NCBI GenBank assembly: GCA_029204225.1
Contig: CM055094.1
Coordinates: 29,126,107 to 29,190,106 of the forward strand
DNA: 64,000 nt
Source of the DNA: Diphasiastrum complanatum
Taxonomy: Eukaryota > Streptophyta > Lycopodiopsida > Lycopodiales > Lycopodiaceae
Reading direction: 5' to 3'
The first letter of the stretch is position 1. Each line of letters opens with the position of its first letter. This document shows, piece after piece, positions 37,110-48,819 of the stretch. The translations under genes were made by a program, and so were the position numbers. The notes below the pieces were generated by a model. It did no database searches. It had not been told where the DNA came from and saw nothing but the letters and a program-made list of their open reading frames with translations.

Positions 37110-37730
37110 TTTCAAAATACTAACTTGAATGCACAGATTCTTCTATTCTGATAACCTCCTTTTGAGAGATTCTGGATATCCTTGCAAGATTGTCGCTTCC
37201 GTTTATAGTCCTTAGACTTCTTTGTCAATAGTGCCACATCTTTCAATAATTTTGATTTTTTTGAACGAATAGAATGCAATATTACTTGCATTTGTTCAGA
37301 TTCCATTGTAAGATCTGAAATAATCTTTTGTAATGACTCATGATTTGTTCAAAGATTTGCATTTTCTTGCAGCAATTTTTGTATTGCACTCTTTCTCTCT
37401 CATTACAATAAAAGGACATACATCTGAACTGACTCTCCAATTTCTGAATCCTCTATATTGAAAATTTTCATAATTTTGTAATCTTTCACAATATCCCAAG
37501 AAACCATTATGCCCATTACATATACATATGACTAATTGAGTTATTGAGGAGAAGACAGGATGTTGTAGGGTATTAGAATCTTTAGGATACAAAGACCCAT
37601 CTATCCACAGATCCAATTTTTTTTTTCCTTTAGTTTGATAACGTAAAAGGTCTTCAGCAGATATTGTTGGTCCTTTGACTCCTCTTTTCATAAGGTGCCA
37701 AGTCAGAGGGAATGTCCAAATGAAGATGAT
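37110..37730 (-). pseudogene. Coding-like remnant with coiled-coil tail, unidentified
   Basis: Minus frame 37691-37338 reads GPTISAEDLLRYQTKGKKKL and DLWIDGSLYPKDSNTLQHP, then changes frame. The downstream frame (to about 37120) reads SLQKIISDLTMESEQMQVIL and KSKLLKDVALLTKKSKDYKR, a charged heptad-like stretch. The blocks are in different frames, so this is either exons or a broken gene. No family is recognised and the ends are not fixed. Confidence 0.3.
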
Positions 37731-37848
37731 ACAAAGTCGTCATTTTAAAAAATACAAAACCAGTCACAAGCTTCAAAATAATCAAAACAAAAATACTACA
37801 AAAATCTTTGAATGCAAATATATTTTTTACCTGATGCAAAAACACCAA

Positions 37849-38191
37849 TTTTGATGTTTGCTTCTGTAATGGTGATTCCCTCCATATTCAAATATGGATA
37901 TGGTGCTCATATTTTGATTTCAATGTGAAGATGGTGTTGAGATTTTGATTTCAATGTCAAGATGGCGCTCATATTTTGTTTTCAATGTGAAAATGGCGAT
38001 CATATTGATTTCAAAAGTCAAGAGAGAGAAAGTTAAACTGTGGCTAGATAGAATGTAACCATCACTACAGTTAATTTGCTTAACCATAACTGTAGACGAG
38101 CTGGTTATACCAGTGGAAGTGGTGTACGCTTTGGGAGTGGTGTGGGCAAGCAGATATACAATATTGTTTTTTCTTTATTGAACTTCTTTTC
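37849..38191. other. Short imperfect repeats, no gene
   Basis: At 37895-38010 a phrase around AATATGGATATGGTGCTCATATTTTGATTTCAATGTGAAGATGG recurs three to four times in imperfect form. Confidence 0.5.
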
Positions 38192-38950
38192 TCATCCTAT
38201 GTGGCATTTCTTATAGGGTCTTTTTCTAGTTTGAAACTCCTCTAATGTAGGTACCCCAATTCCTACAATATCTCCTTCCCAATCAATCAAGCAATCATCT
38301 TTTTCAAAAGACACCTCAAGACCAATATATGTGAGACTAGATATTGACAGCAAGTTCTTTGTTATATTGGGAACATGCATAACATCCATCAACGTGACTA
38401 TCTATCACTTGCTCCAGTGGTCCCAATATCCCCAACCAACACTTTTCTCGACTGCCATACAATGGCTCACATGTGAAGAAGGCTCTTTCATCATGTCCAC
38501 TAGTGAATCGGTTCTTTTCAAATCACTTGCAACTAGGACTAATTCATATCAATTTTCAATATAAATGCTTAAATAACGCAAATACAAATTCCCCTAGTGT
38601 AGGCAAATTGCTACATAGGCTTTGCATACTTTGGCTTGATAAGCCTCCCATCGATCCTAATTTATTGGCCAGCACAATTCGTCCATATCGGCACAACTTT
38701 CTCATTGCATCCATCACTCTCCAAATCCCATGCTTCTCAAGGATTATTCTCATCTTCCAACTCCACTCTAGGTAATTTGACGCACCTAGCTTTTCCACAA
38801 GACAAAAATACACCATGGAAACCAAATGATCAAAAACCTCGCGAGTAGTCATGCACAGTAGTCCCATCCACTTAAATAAGTGTCCTTGTGTGATTGCCTT
38901 CCCAAAATAAATCATGAATTCTTGCTTGATGAGCCTCACAAATCCTCTTC
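38192..38950 (-). mobile_element. Copia remnant: gag start and protease-distal segment
   Basis: On the minus strand, KLGASNYLEWSWKMRIILEK (about 38800-38740) is the start of a Copia gag. MMDVMHVPNITKNLLSISSL and GLEVSFEKDDCLIDWEG (38392-38260) are the segment between protease and integrase. The intervening sequence is broken and shortened. No LTR is identified. Confidence 0.75.
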
Positions 38951-39439
38951 AAGAATGAATGATAGGTCTTGATAAGGTGTATTAAGTGATATACTCAAAC
39001 AATGAAGGAAGGCTTAGGTGAGCCCATAACCAATGAAAGCATATTGTCATCAGGTTCACATTTGTAACCAAGAAATTGCCAAGCTAAGTGAGTATCTTCA
39101 AGTAACTTCATGGCTTAATGCCCAATACAAGATGACAAGATTTTTAACCAATGACCTAAAGATTATTAACCAATGGCCTAAAGATATGTAACAAACCCCC
39201 TTTCAAAAGACCGAGATATATGTGAGAGAAAAAAAAAAAAAAAGACTCAGATATACTAACTAACAAACATCATCTCAATTAAATTCTGACAATGGGCTGA
39301 TATATGGCCAACAAAAAAGTCAAACAACCATGACGATGATGAGTGATAAATCAGTTGTTAGTAAGAGTAGATCAACATATAGATAGGAGATACCAAACAG
39401 AAAGAATTGAGCTATTAATGGGCCACTGCTGGGATTGCC
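38951..39439. other. No gene recognised
   Basis: AT-rich sequence beyond the end of the decayed DYW region of the PPR locus. A poly-A run lies at 39228-39243. Confidence 0.5.
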
Positions 39440-42400
39440 AAACAATACTAAAATGGGTTGCAAACGCTGTCAATATGGCTCTCTAAAAAGGGCAGGTAGT
39501 AATACTATTTCAAAGTGGATGGAACTTCACCTAATGGGTCAATTAGTGGAACTAGTTTGTTCCCTTGCCATGATCTCGCATAAGAAAAACTTTGTGATGA
39601 ACTTGGTGGCACTGTAGCAGTTACTGCATACCCAAAGATTCTTTTTTAGGCCAAAGTATGTGCTGATGAGCCCATAAGCAATGGCCAGTCCTCGTGCACA
39701 CAAAGCAGTCTCCTTCTCCTCATCCTCCACATCATGTTGCACAAAGCTTGAATGAGAATATACCCTGCCTCCATCATCAACCCCACCAAGCTATCCAATT
39801 TGGTTCAAATCTCCTTCTTGTGTGGATGAGTTGCATCACCTACAACAGACCACAAACCTAACTATCAACTTCAATCAAGCTGCACCCAGGCAGTTTTTTC
39901 AGCCCTACATTCTTTATTTCTTTCCTTGTCTCAAATGCTGCATCCTTCCTGCCAGCTGCTGCATAGATGTTTGATAGCAGTACATAAGCTGCAAGGTTTT
40001 TTGGTTCCAACTTCACAACACAGTTGAATGCACGTCTTCCTATTTCTACATGGCCATGGTTTCTAGCAGCACCAAGCAAAGACATCCAAACCACAGCATC
40101 AGGCTGGATTGGCATTTTGCTAATGAAATCCTCAGCATCAGCCAGGCGCCCTGCACGGCCCAGAAGATCGACCATACAGGCATAGTGATCCATGGTCGGT
40201 GTGACAGCATGATCTTTACACATGGAATCAAAGAGGTGACAGCCTTCATCTACTAGGCCAGAATGGCTGCATGCTACAAGAACGCTAAGATAGGTGACCT
40301 CATCAGGCTTCTTGCCTTCCCTTTGCATTTGCTCCAAAAGCGTGAGAGCCTCCCTGCCAAGTCCTTGCTGTGCATATCCTGCAATCATGGCAGTCCATGA
40401 CACCTCATTTCGTTCATGCATGTTGTTAAATAGTTGATGTGCATGCTCTATGCCCGCATTTTGCATACATGTCAACAAGGGCACTATTCACCATCACATC
40501 CAACTCAAAGCCACTTCTTATGATGTGGGAATGGAGCTGCTTGCCCTGTTCCAGGACTGCAAGGCTAGCACATGCTTTTAGGAGAACAATATATGTGACA
40601 CTGTTTGGCTTGATGTCTTCCTGCTTCATTTGCTCGAACAGTGCAAGGGCCTCCTTGACAAGCCCTTGCTGTGCATATCCTGTAATCATTGCATTCCATG
40701 ACACCACATCCCGTTCATGCATCTTGTTGAACACCTGCTGTGCATTCCCTATGCACCCACATTTTGCATACATGTCAACAAGGGCACTTCCCACAATCAC
40801 ATCTGATGCAAAGCCACCTTCTACAATTTCGAAATGGAGTTCTTTGCCCTCTTCCAGGGCTACAATTCTGGCACATGCTTTTAGGAGAGCAACATATGTG
40901 ACATTGTCTGGCCGCACACCTTCCTGTTTCATCTGCTCGTACAGCGCAAGGGCCTCCCTGCCAAGCCCTTCCTGTACATATCCTGCAATCATCACATTCC
41001 ATGACACCACATTTCGTCCATGCATGTTGTTGAACACCTGATGCGCATGCTCTATGCTTCCACATTTTGCATACATGGCCGCAAGGGTGGTCCCTATTAT
41101 CACATCTGACTCAAAGCCACTTTTTATGATGCAAGAATGGAGCTGTTTTCCCTGTTCCAAGTCCGCATTCCTGGCACATGCCCTTAGGACAACAATACAT
41201 GCAACCTTGTCCAGTGATATACCTGTCTGTTCCATTTGTTGAAATAGATCAATAGCTTTGTCAGCTTGTCCGTGATCAGCATATGCTGAGATGATTGCAG
41301 TCCATGAAAAAACATTGTGCTCAGGCATTGTGTTGAATACTCTGTGTGCATCCAACGAACTTCCACACCTGTTGTACATATTAATAAGGGTGTTTCCTAG
41401 AAAAAGGTGTGAGTCAAGTCCACCTTGGACTATGATGGCATGCACTCGCTTCCCCTCCGCCAGGGCTTTCCTTCGGGCACACGCCTTCAAAAGGCCAACA
41501 TAAACATTGATTGGAGCTTGCTTATATTGCTGGACCATACGCTCCATCATATGCAGTGCCTCTTTCAATCTTCCCTCCTGACAAAGTTTGCTCACCTTAT
41601 CACCATTGCCAAAGGAGTCAGGAACCCTGCATGATTTATTTAATGATCATCAAAAATATATGAAAAAGTGTCACCTTTGAAAGACCAACAACAAAAAAAC
41701 ATGCTATAGTCTTGCTCCGCACCCCGCGCTGGCATTAAAACCATACCGTGATATCAATCCACCACTAGATTGTGTTTGACTCGATGCCATTGTGGCCAAC
41801 TTTGCTTTAACCCAGGGGGGGTTCAGCAAACCTTCAATCCATAGACCTTCAAGTGTCCTCTTATGTTCAAAATCCGGGTTCTTTGGACTATTCTACACAA
41901 CAGTACACAAATCAATAGATATAGCTTCAACATAGGGAAAATTACTACCAATCCGCACCATAAAAAACAAAACGAGTAGCCAAAGCAACTGAAGCCTGAA
42001 ATTCAGTCCAAAACCATCCTCACAGCCTCAGTTTAGAAACCATCTTCAATGAGCTTAATGACGGATAGCCACCACACCTTAATAGATCTATTGTCCCACC
42101 ACTGCGAAGGATCTGAGAAGAACTGCTGCCAGAGCTGTTCCATTTTTGCCACTCTGCGTGCATGCCCTAAACCCCAGCACGCAATGAAAATTTAGCATAA
42201 TATGATTTGAGGAATATTGATATGGCTTTAACCATTGAACGTCTCTGGAGATTCATCCTTTTCCTCAGTCGGGCAATTCTGGTGAAAAAAGAAAAGATGA
42301 GAAAAAAAAAAGTATACCAGAGATTTCAGATGTTGAGAAACGGGATTGCCCCTGTTCTTGACATTGCACCACGGCAGCTAGCCTGGCATGTACCCAAGGA

Positions 42401-42984
42401 GGATTGAACCTATCGTCAATCCATAATGCCTTCTTTGCAGTCTTTCGTTTGGAATTGGGAAATTTTGGATATCCCTGAAAAAAAATACAATCATGCAACC
42501 TGAGAAACCATAGCTTGAAGCATTTACATGAATAGGCACAGCTGTTGAAATATACTGTATTGCAAATATCAAAGCAAATATGGGGAAATGAACCACCAAC
42601 TCCAACTACAGCCAAATTTAAGCTACTACAAAAATCTAAGCAACCAAAGCACTAGAGAAAACCATCAATTGAGTCTTTCCAAACTAAATGTCGTCTCTAT
42701 AGAGTGTGATTTTTGCAATTTCATTGCATTTCCTGCAGAAACCAGAACTGGGCAAAAGCAAAACTGCAGTAGGATATATCACAGCAACCCACCTGTCCAG
42801 CATATTGCTATCAGTGCTGCAAAAACGTATATATATATGAAATCAAAAATTAAAGAGTGAATTTAGTTAGTGTGTGTCTCACCTGATCAGACCTTTTGTC
42901 CCACCACTGGCAAGGATTTGAGAAGAACTGCTGCCAGGGCTGTTCTACCCTAGCTGCTTGGCCTGCGAGCCCATTGCCAGCCAT
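39440..42984 (-). pseudogene. PLS-class PPR protein with two N-terminal PDF-like motifs and a decayed E+/DYW end
   Basis: Exons on the minus strand: 42984-42883, 42474-42318, 42166-42078, 41892-41747 and 41626 onward; phases join cleanly. The ATG at 42984 has an in-frame stop upstream. Exons 1-2 encode WQQFFSNPCQWWDKR then ALWIDDRFNPPWVHARL; exons 3-4 encode WQQFFSDPSQWWDNR then NPDFEHKRTLEGLWIEG and NPPWVKAKL. These are PDF-like motifs as in OSB single-stranded-DNA-binding proteins. Exon 5 holds PPR repeats in P-L-S order (for example NVVSWNVMIAGYVQEGLGRE) and an E domain ending GCSLIEVDS at TAG 39860-39858. DYW-type PPR proteins edit organellar RNA (C to U). Breaks: a frameshift near 40457 (KCG, then IEHAHQLF in another frame), the stop at 39858, and a DYW remnant (39742-39539) reading CARGLAIAYGLIS where HSE is expected and CSNCYSATKF where CxxCH is expected. 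No clear transit peptide is seen; an unseen upstream exon is possible. Confidence 0.85.
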
Positions 42985-44290
42985 GGCCAACCCAACTGAT
43001 TCATCAGCAGCACATCATCAAAACAACTGATTCATAAGGACTCCATTGCAAGAACTGGGATATGCAATTCTATTTGCAAATAGCAAAAAATTCACGTCTC
43101 GAGTCTGCTTTAGATGCATCTATATATGCAAGTCATAAATAGCTAAAAATCTAGCATCATCACCGATAACAATCGTCAATTAAAGATTATCTATTTGCAT
43201 TCAAAATTTTATTTTGTGCATGTTTTTTTATTATTGTCATATATCTACCCATGAACACACTTTATATCATACTCAATTGTTGAGGTAAGAAAACAAAATG
43301 CTAACCATTATGTAAGAGTGGCAAGACAACTATATTTTCAAAACATCCAATCTCTTACACACTTTTTCATTTTAGAAATTTGTGGCAATGCCTTTGTGGT
43401 ATACCAGGATGTTCATGCTTTTGGTGGGTTCTTTAGTAGTTGAATTATTTGCAAGACAAGAGGTTGAGATGGATTAACATCCATAGCCCATTGAAATCTT
43501 AGGACTCTTGAGGTGTACCGTACATTACTTGACCTATCAAATATAAAATGTGTCCCACGTTTGGATGAGATAGAATTAGAAGAAGAGGAGATTGAATATG
43601 AGGGTAGCTCACATCATCAAAGAGACCTTCCTCACTATCATTCACAATGACATCATTCAAAGTACATCCTACTTTGAACTTTTCACATACTTTTCTTCTT
43701 CTTGACTTGTGACTATCTCCCTCACGCACAATGTACGATTTGCTTTAGGAATGACGTGACACTCTGTTTTGTAACATGTCCCCTTTTCATACCACATACG
43801 TTAAATATTTGGCCCTACATGTATTCTGAAAATTAGAATTTCGACGTCGTTAAGGATATGCTGCTTTTGTAAATTTATTTTGTAACATGTGATGCTGCCA
43901 TCATTATCTTCGGTTTCATAACTTGCAGTCTGATATCTTAATCTTGGTCTCTTCTCATAGAAGCTGGTTAAATTATGTCATGATCTCATGCTCCGCTGAG
44001 TCTCTGTTGTTGATTATGCTTAATTTCCTAGCAATATTTAACCTCTAACGGATCTCGTGAGCTTAAAATTGTTGCTGATTCCAGTATTTCTTAGACTCAT
44101 CGTCTGGTATATGACATCATGTATATTGTGCACACTCTCATGGTGAGAGCAAGAAAGCGAAGTTGGCTCTTACTTTTCTATTGAACCTTATCTGTGTTAG
44201 TAGTAAGGACAAGCAAAAGGTATTTCTATTCCTATTTGTCTAAGATTGAACCTTTTTTGTGTACTTGTTATTCCCACCAGCTATGATCCG

Positions 44291-44292
<2 letters not shown>
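42985..44292. other. Upstream flank of the PPR locus, no further gene recognised
   Basis: A minus frame at 43729-43499 (KSRRRKVCEKFKVGCTLNDV) is unrecognised. A copy of the GCCTTTGTGGTATACCA motif lies at 43390-43406. No promoter element can be assigned with confidence. Confidence 0.45.

Positions 44293-44362
<70 letters not shown>
44293..44362. repeat. (TC)n microsatellite
   Basis: A perfect TC run of 70 bases followed by TCAC units. Confidence 0.97.
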
Positions 44363-44366
<4 letters not shown>

Positions 44367-45284
44367 ACTCAGTACTCACAGTTATTTCGCTTAGCAAGCA
44401 ACCACTATTCTTGTCACCTATCTAGTTAAGGGTACCCTCGAAAAAGAGGCTAGTGTATAGCAGAGTGTTGAGTTATCATTCTAAAAGGGTATTCTCTCAA
44501 TTAGAGATTAGAGAAGATATTTCAGAGATACTATGTTCGCATAAACTTGTAAGCAATTATTGTGGAACAAATTTGACAATTTTGTTTTTGTATAAAAAAT
44601 ATGTCTCTTGTTGATGCCTCAATAACATGAATTGCCTTAACTTTGAACTTTGAACTGCATGAGTGGCCATTAGTAATAAACATGTAGAAAGTCCTAGAGC
44701 ACGAACATGCAAACTTGCATGCTTTGTAGAAAAATGAAGATTTACCCATGAAGATAGGAAAAAGAAATCTTCTTGCAATTGAGAAAATCAATACTATGTT
44801 ATTCTCCATCCTTAACATGCAAAACTGCATGCTTTGTAGCAAATTGCATCACCTATGTATAATGCTTATATATATGCACAATACTTGTTTGTGAATGGTG
44901 ACATTATGTGTGATAATTTGAAGCACAAATACCTTTAGAAATTTTATTTATTCCTTAGATCTTGAAAAGCAAAAGACTATCGTGCTTGTCCACTCCGTAT
45001 GGAATCTGAAGATGGATCTTTCCTTCATGGACTATACAACATCCATAGATGAATGATTGATGATTGTTTTGTTTAGACAATTGTACTTACTAGACTTTTT
45101 GTGAAAGATATAACGAATTAATAAGTTGTCACTAGTAATAGTTGATCTTTATCTAATTATAATTTTGTGATCTTGTTTCCTTTTGTAGGACGTATGCAAA
45201 ATGTCTTCCATATTAGATGAAGAATTCGTCACCTTTTTCAAAAAAAATTCCTACCTAATTGATGGTATTAAGAGCGAATATCTT
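44363..45284. other. No gene recognised
   Basis: The minus frames at 44531-44842 overlap each other in different frames and have no motif. The words GCAAACTTGCATGCTTTGTAG and GCAAAACTGCATGCTTTGTAG repeat at about 44708 and 44819. Confidence 0.45.
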
Positions 45285-45535
45285 GAGATGTTATTGTGAT
45301 TATTGTGAATACTGATCGTGATTGTTGGGAATATTGATCGTGATTATTGTGAATATTGATCGTGAATACTCTTGAATATTGATTGTTAATATTGTGAATA
45401 CTGATCGAATATACTGTGAATACAATCAAATATTTTGAATACCAAATGCGATTATTGTGAATACTAATCATGAATACACTTGAATATGATCGTGAGTACT
45501 GAAATGTGATTATTCAAAATAAAGATTGTGATTGT
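45285..45535. repeat. Degenerate minisatellite, unit near GAATATTGATCGTGATTATTGT
   Basis: About ten imperfect units built from GAATAYTGATCGTGA and TTATTGTGAATA follow one another. The unit length varies around 20-24 bases. The open minus frame across it is a by-product of the repeat. Confidence 0.85.
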
Positions 45536-47542
45536 TAATCTTGATTCATGATGAAATTGTTCTGTAGATTTGAGTAAACAATTATGTGGCAACTGACAAG
45601 AAATTTGTAAATACCACAATCATTAAGAACTTGAAAAGGCCTTCTTCTTCAACAAGTTCAAAGCCAAAGAATAAGTTTTCAAAAAGGTGTGATGAAACTA
45701 ACAAGCTAAAGCATCTTATCGAATGAACTAAAATAGTTAAGAAATAAAAAAAGCAACTAGTCCAACACGTTTCATTCCAAAATCAAGCAATTCAATATAT
45801 GACATGCATTCCAAAACCAAACGTGGTTTATTTGTGGCTCAAATCTGGGCGGAGTATGAAAACTGGGATGATACAACTACATATCAAAATTATTTGATAT
45901 TTGAGAAATATCAACTTGACGTCTAAGAATTTCAGATTTACAAGCCCAAACTCAACTTCTAAAAGAGAAAAAGTTAAAAGTTGTATCATTAAAAATTTAA
46001 CTTTCTAGTGCTTGTACTAGACTTCATTATTATCTATTAAAGTTTTAAATGTCTATTCAAAAGTCAAAACAAATTGATGTCAAATTTTTTCATGTATGAA
46101 GATTATGGTTCTATTTCAAAACCAAAACATAGATCCACATACATAATTTTGTACACACTTTTAAACTTTATCATATACACCAATTTAATCTTCACAAAAA
46201 GTTTAACTTAATATTGTTGTATTATGTCATGAAAGCCTTCCCATATTGCTAAAATTATTGGATTAACAAAACGTAAAAATACAACAATATGACATGGCAA
46301 GGCCTTTGTGGTAAACACATCGTTCTTGTTTTCACTTTAAAAATTATTAAAGATCTTTAGCCAAAACATAGAGCAACTATAATAATTAGCTTTTAGCTTT
46401 TGCTAAGGCCAGAAAATTATATAAGGAGGACTGGCGCTCCACCTCCTCTTATTCCATTGTAATGAGTTCTCCAAACTTATGACTAATCTAAGTTACGTTT
46501 CTATCGCTCAATCATCTTCTTGTGTGTGAGTACTGATATGGTTAGTCTACTCCATTTATCTTATGTGGTAACCAAAACTACTACACTCTTGTGAAGAAGC
46601 TCGAGTTACGTGCAAGAATTAAATCTAAAAGTACACTACCATTTTAATTGAAAAAGATCAAAAGTGATAAAATTCAACTTAATTGTTACAAATCAAATAG
46701 CTACACGCACAAAATTTGTCAAGAAAAAATTTCTTGATTTAGAAATTTATGTGCAACACAAAATGAGATAAAAATTATGCACTATAACATGAAGAAATGG
46801 AAGAGGAGCTCCATGCATCCTTATTCTCTTCAATATCACAGTTGTAAAGTAGAAGTTACCTTCAACAAATCCAAGTCTTGTATCTCTAATCTTGCATGAT
46901 TTTGCTGCTTTAAGAAAAGCAATGATATATGATATAACACTAGACAAAATGAAGAAGGGGAGATTGATGTCATGACCGAGAGTTCTACATGGCCTTCTAA
47001 ACAATCTCAATGGAGGGAGGGAGAAGACAAACTGAACCTCTGAAAAGAAGGTACAAATTCTAGCAAAATGATGTAGTAGGTTAAAGAAACAACAATACAA
47101 CTAGAATTTCAAAGGATTCACTTGCCTAGAAATACCATCAGTAAAGTGCAGTGGCAACCTTTTCGTATGAAAGAAACCGATGAGGTAACTTCAAGAATTT
47201 AAAATAATGAAGATCTGAAACAATCAGATTCTTTATTTATGCAATGGCTAGAAAATATGTATTGAAGATTGAACACCTCATAGAACTTGGCTAGCAAAAA
47301 TGAGGACATTAGTTTTTCAACAACAAAAAAGCCAGCCCTTTTCTGAGCAATCAGGAGAAATAGCAAAACCTGAATACAATCTAATGTCTCCAAAACTGAG
47401 AGGGCTAACCTAGCAGTTGAATCTGCCATTCATACAAAAAATGATTTCCCAAAGATTGAAATATCAAAATCACTGAGAAGTAAATCATTGCCTATTGCAG
47501 TTCTTGGAAGCAAATGTATTATACTTCCAAGAGCAAAGAAAC
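45536..47542. other. AT-rich intergenic DNA downstream of RPS2
   Basis: Minus frames at 46747-47100 and 47199-47429 show no family motif. A copy of the dispersed motif (CAAGGCCTTTGTGGTAAACAC) is at 46298-46318. The RPS2 3' UTR should lie just left of 47543. Confidence 0.5.
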
Positions 47543-48693
47543 TTAGTAAATTGGGGTCTTTTCAACATCTTCAATGAGACTAATTTTGGTGGGTTTTGCT
47601 AGAAAATCTGTAAACTCCTGGAATGGGGACTTCTGAAAACGTGTCTCTTTCCACAAGTCCGGGGTCAGGAAGGCATATGTCTTTAGGAGGCACTCAAACG
47701 TCGCCTGCACCAAAAAATCAAATCACAATTACACAGGTCTCAGTGAAGATGACAAACTTGCAGGGAACCAAATTCTGAGTCAATTTCATCAGTTTAAATT
47801 GTTGAATTGCATAATTATTCAGAAAATTCCATACTTTGGAAAAGTTTTGTAGGAAGCTCAAGATAAACAAAAAGCAATGCAGTTTCTCAATTCGGATCAC
47901 AACTGATTCAGATTGATTCAAACCACGATTGGTTTGAAGTATGGCAAGTGCAGGTATAGAGAATAATCAATACAGAATGAGCAAAGAGAAAGTAAAAGGT
48001 AAGGTACTGAAGATGGACCTTTACAAAGTTTCCAAGGGTTTTGGTTGATCCGCGAGATGAAGTGAAAACATCATCAATCCCCGCAAACTGAAGCACCTTC
48101 TTCGGAACACGGGCGGCAACGATCCCAGAGCCCCTGGGCGCAGGCACCAGCCTCACCGTCACCGATCCACACTTCCCTGTCACCTTGCACGGCACTGTGT
48201 GAGGCTTACCTATCTTATTCCCCCAATAACCCCTCCTCACAGGGATCACAGAGAGCTTGGCCAGAATGATACCCCCCCTGATGGCAGTCGCCACTTCTTT
48301 GCTGCATTTCACACCCAAACCCACATGCCCATTGCTGTCCCCCACCACCACAAAGGCCTTGAAGCGAGTCCGCTGGCCTGCCCGTGTCTGTTTTTGCACA
48401 GGCATGATCTTCATGACTTCATCCTTGAGGGCTGGACCCAGAAAGAATTCTACGATCTGGTGTTCTTTGATGGGAAGGGAGTGCAGGTATATTTGCTCCA
48501 GGGACCTGATCTTGCCATCCTTCACCAGGCGGCCTAGCTTTGTGACTGGCAACCACTTCTCCTCTTCCTCGCGCCTAGGGCCTCGTCGCCCTCGTGCGCG
48601 ATCGCCTCTGCCTCTGCCTCTGTCGCCGCGACCACGCTCGCCTCCCCCTCCTGCTCGCCCGAAGCCTCTGCCGAATCCTCCCCTCTCCGCCAT
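47543..48693 (-). CDS. RPS2: 40S ribosomal protein S2 (uS5)
   Basis: A cytosolic small-subunit protein near the mRNA entry site, needed for decoding fidelity and 40S assembly. Two exons on the minus strand, 48693-48019 and 47704-47543, join in phase 0 (AAG, then GCG) to 278 codons plus stop, the usual length for the family. The N-terminus is an RGG-rich tail ([20 protein letters not shown]). The S5 domain follows ([57 protein letters not shown]), then TLGNFVK. Exon 2 gives [20 protein letters not shown] and ends DVEKTPIY. The donor is GTCCAT, weaker than usual. The start is the ATG before AERGGFGRG; the frame is open further upstream but that part is not conserved-looking. The gene appears intact. 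Confidence 0.96.
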
Positions 48694-48795
48694 CGCTAAG
48701 CACCTCGGTCGCTCCCACACACACGCATCACCAGTACGTACTAGCAGCAAACAGAAGATGAAAAGGAAGAAAAGGAAAAAGGAAGAAGGAAGCTT

Positions 48796-48804
48796 AAACC
48801 CTAA
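48796..48804 (+). promoter_or_regulatory. Telo-box (AAACCCTAA) upstream of RPS2
   Basis: The motif lies 103 bases upstream of the RPS2 start codon. Telo-boxes are a known promoter element of plant ribosomal protein and other translation genes, active in either orientation near the transcription start. Its assignment here rests on position and exact match. Confidence 0.7.
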
Positions 48805-48819
48805 ATCTCTTGTGTGATA

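Noticed and set aside
40439-41041. 200-codon plus frame opposite the PPR exon
   Set aside because: Complement of the regular PPR repeats, which keeps both strands open.
45268-45471. 67-codon Ile/Asn/His-rich minus frame
   Set aside because: It is the translation of the degenerate minisatellite.
48199-48817. Plus-strand frames of 112 and 186 codons over RPS2
   Set aside because: They are complements of the RPS2 coding exon, whose conserved protein is clearly on the minus strand.
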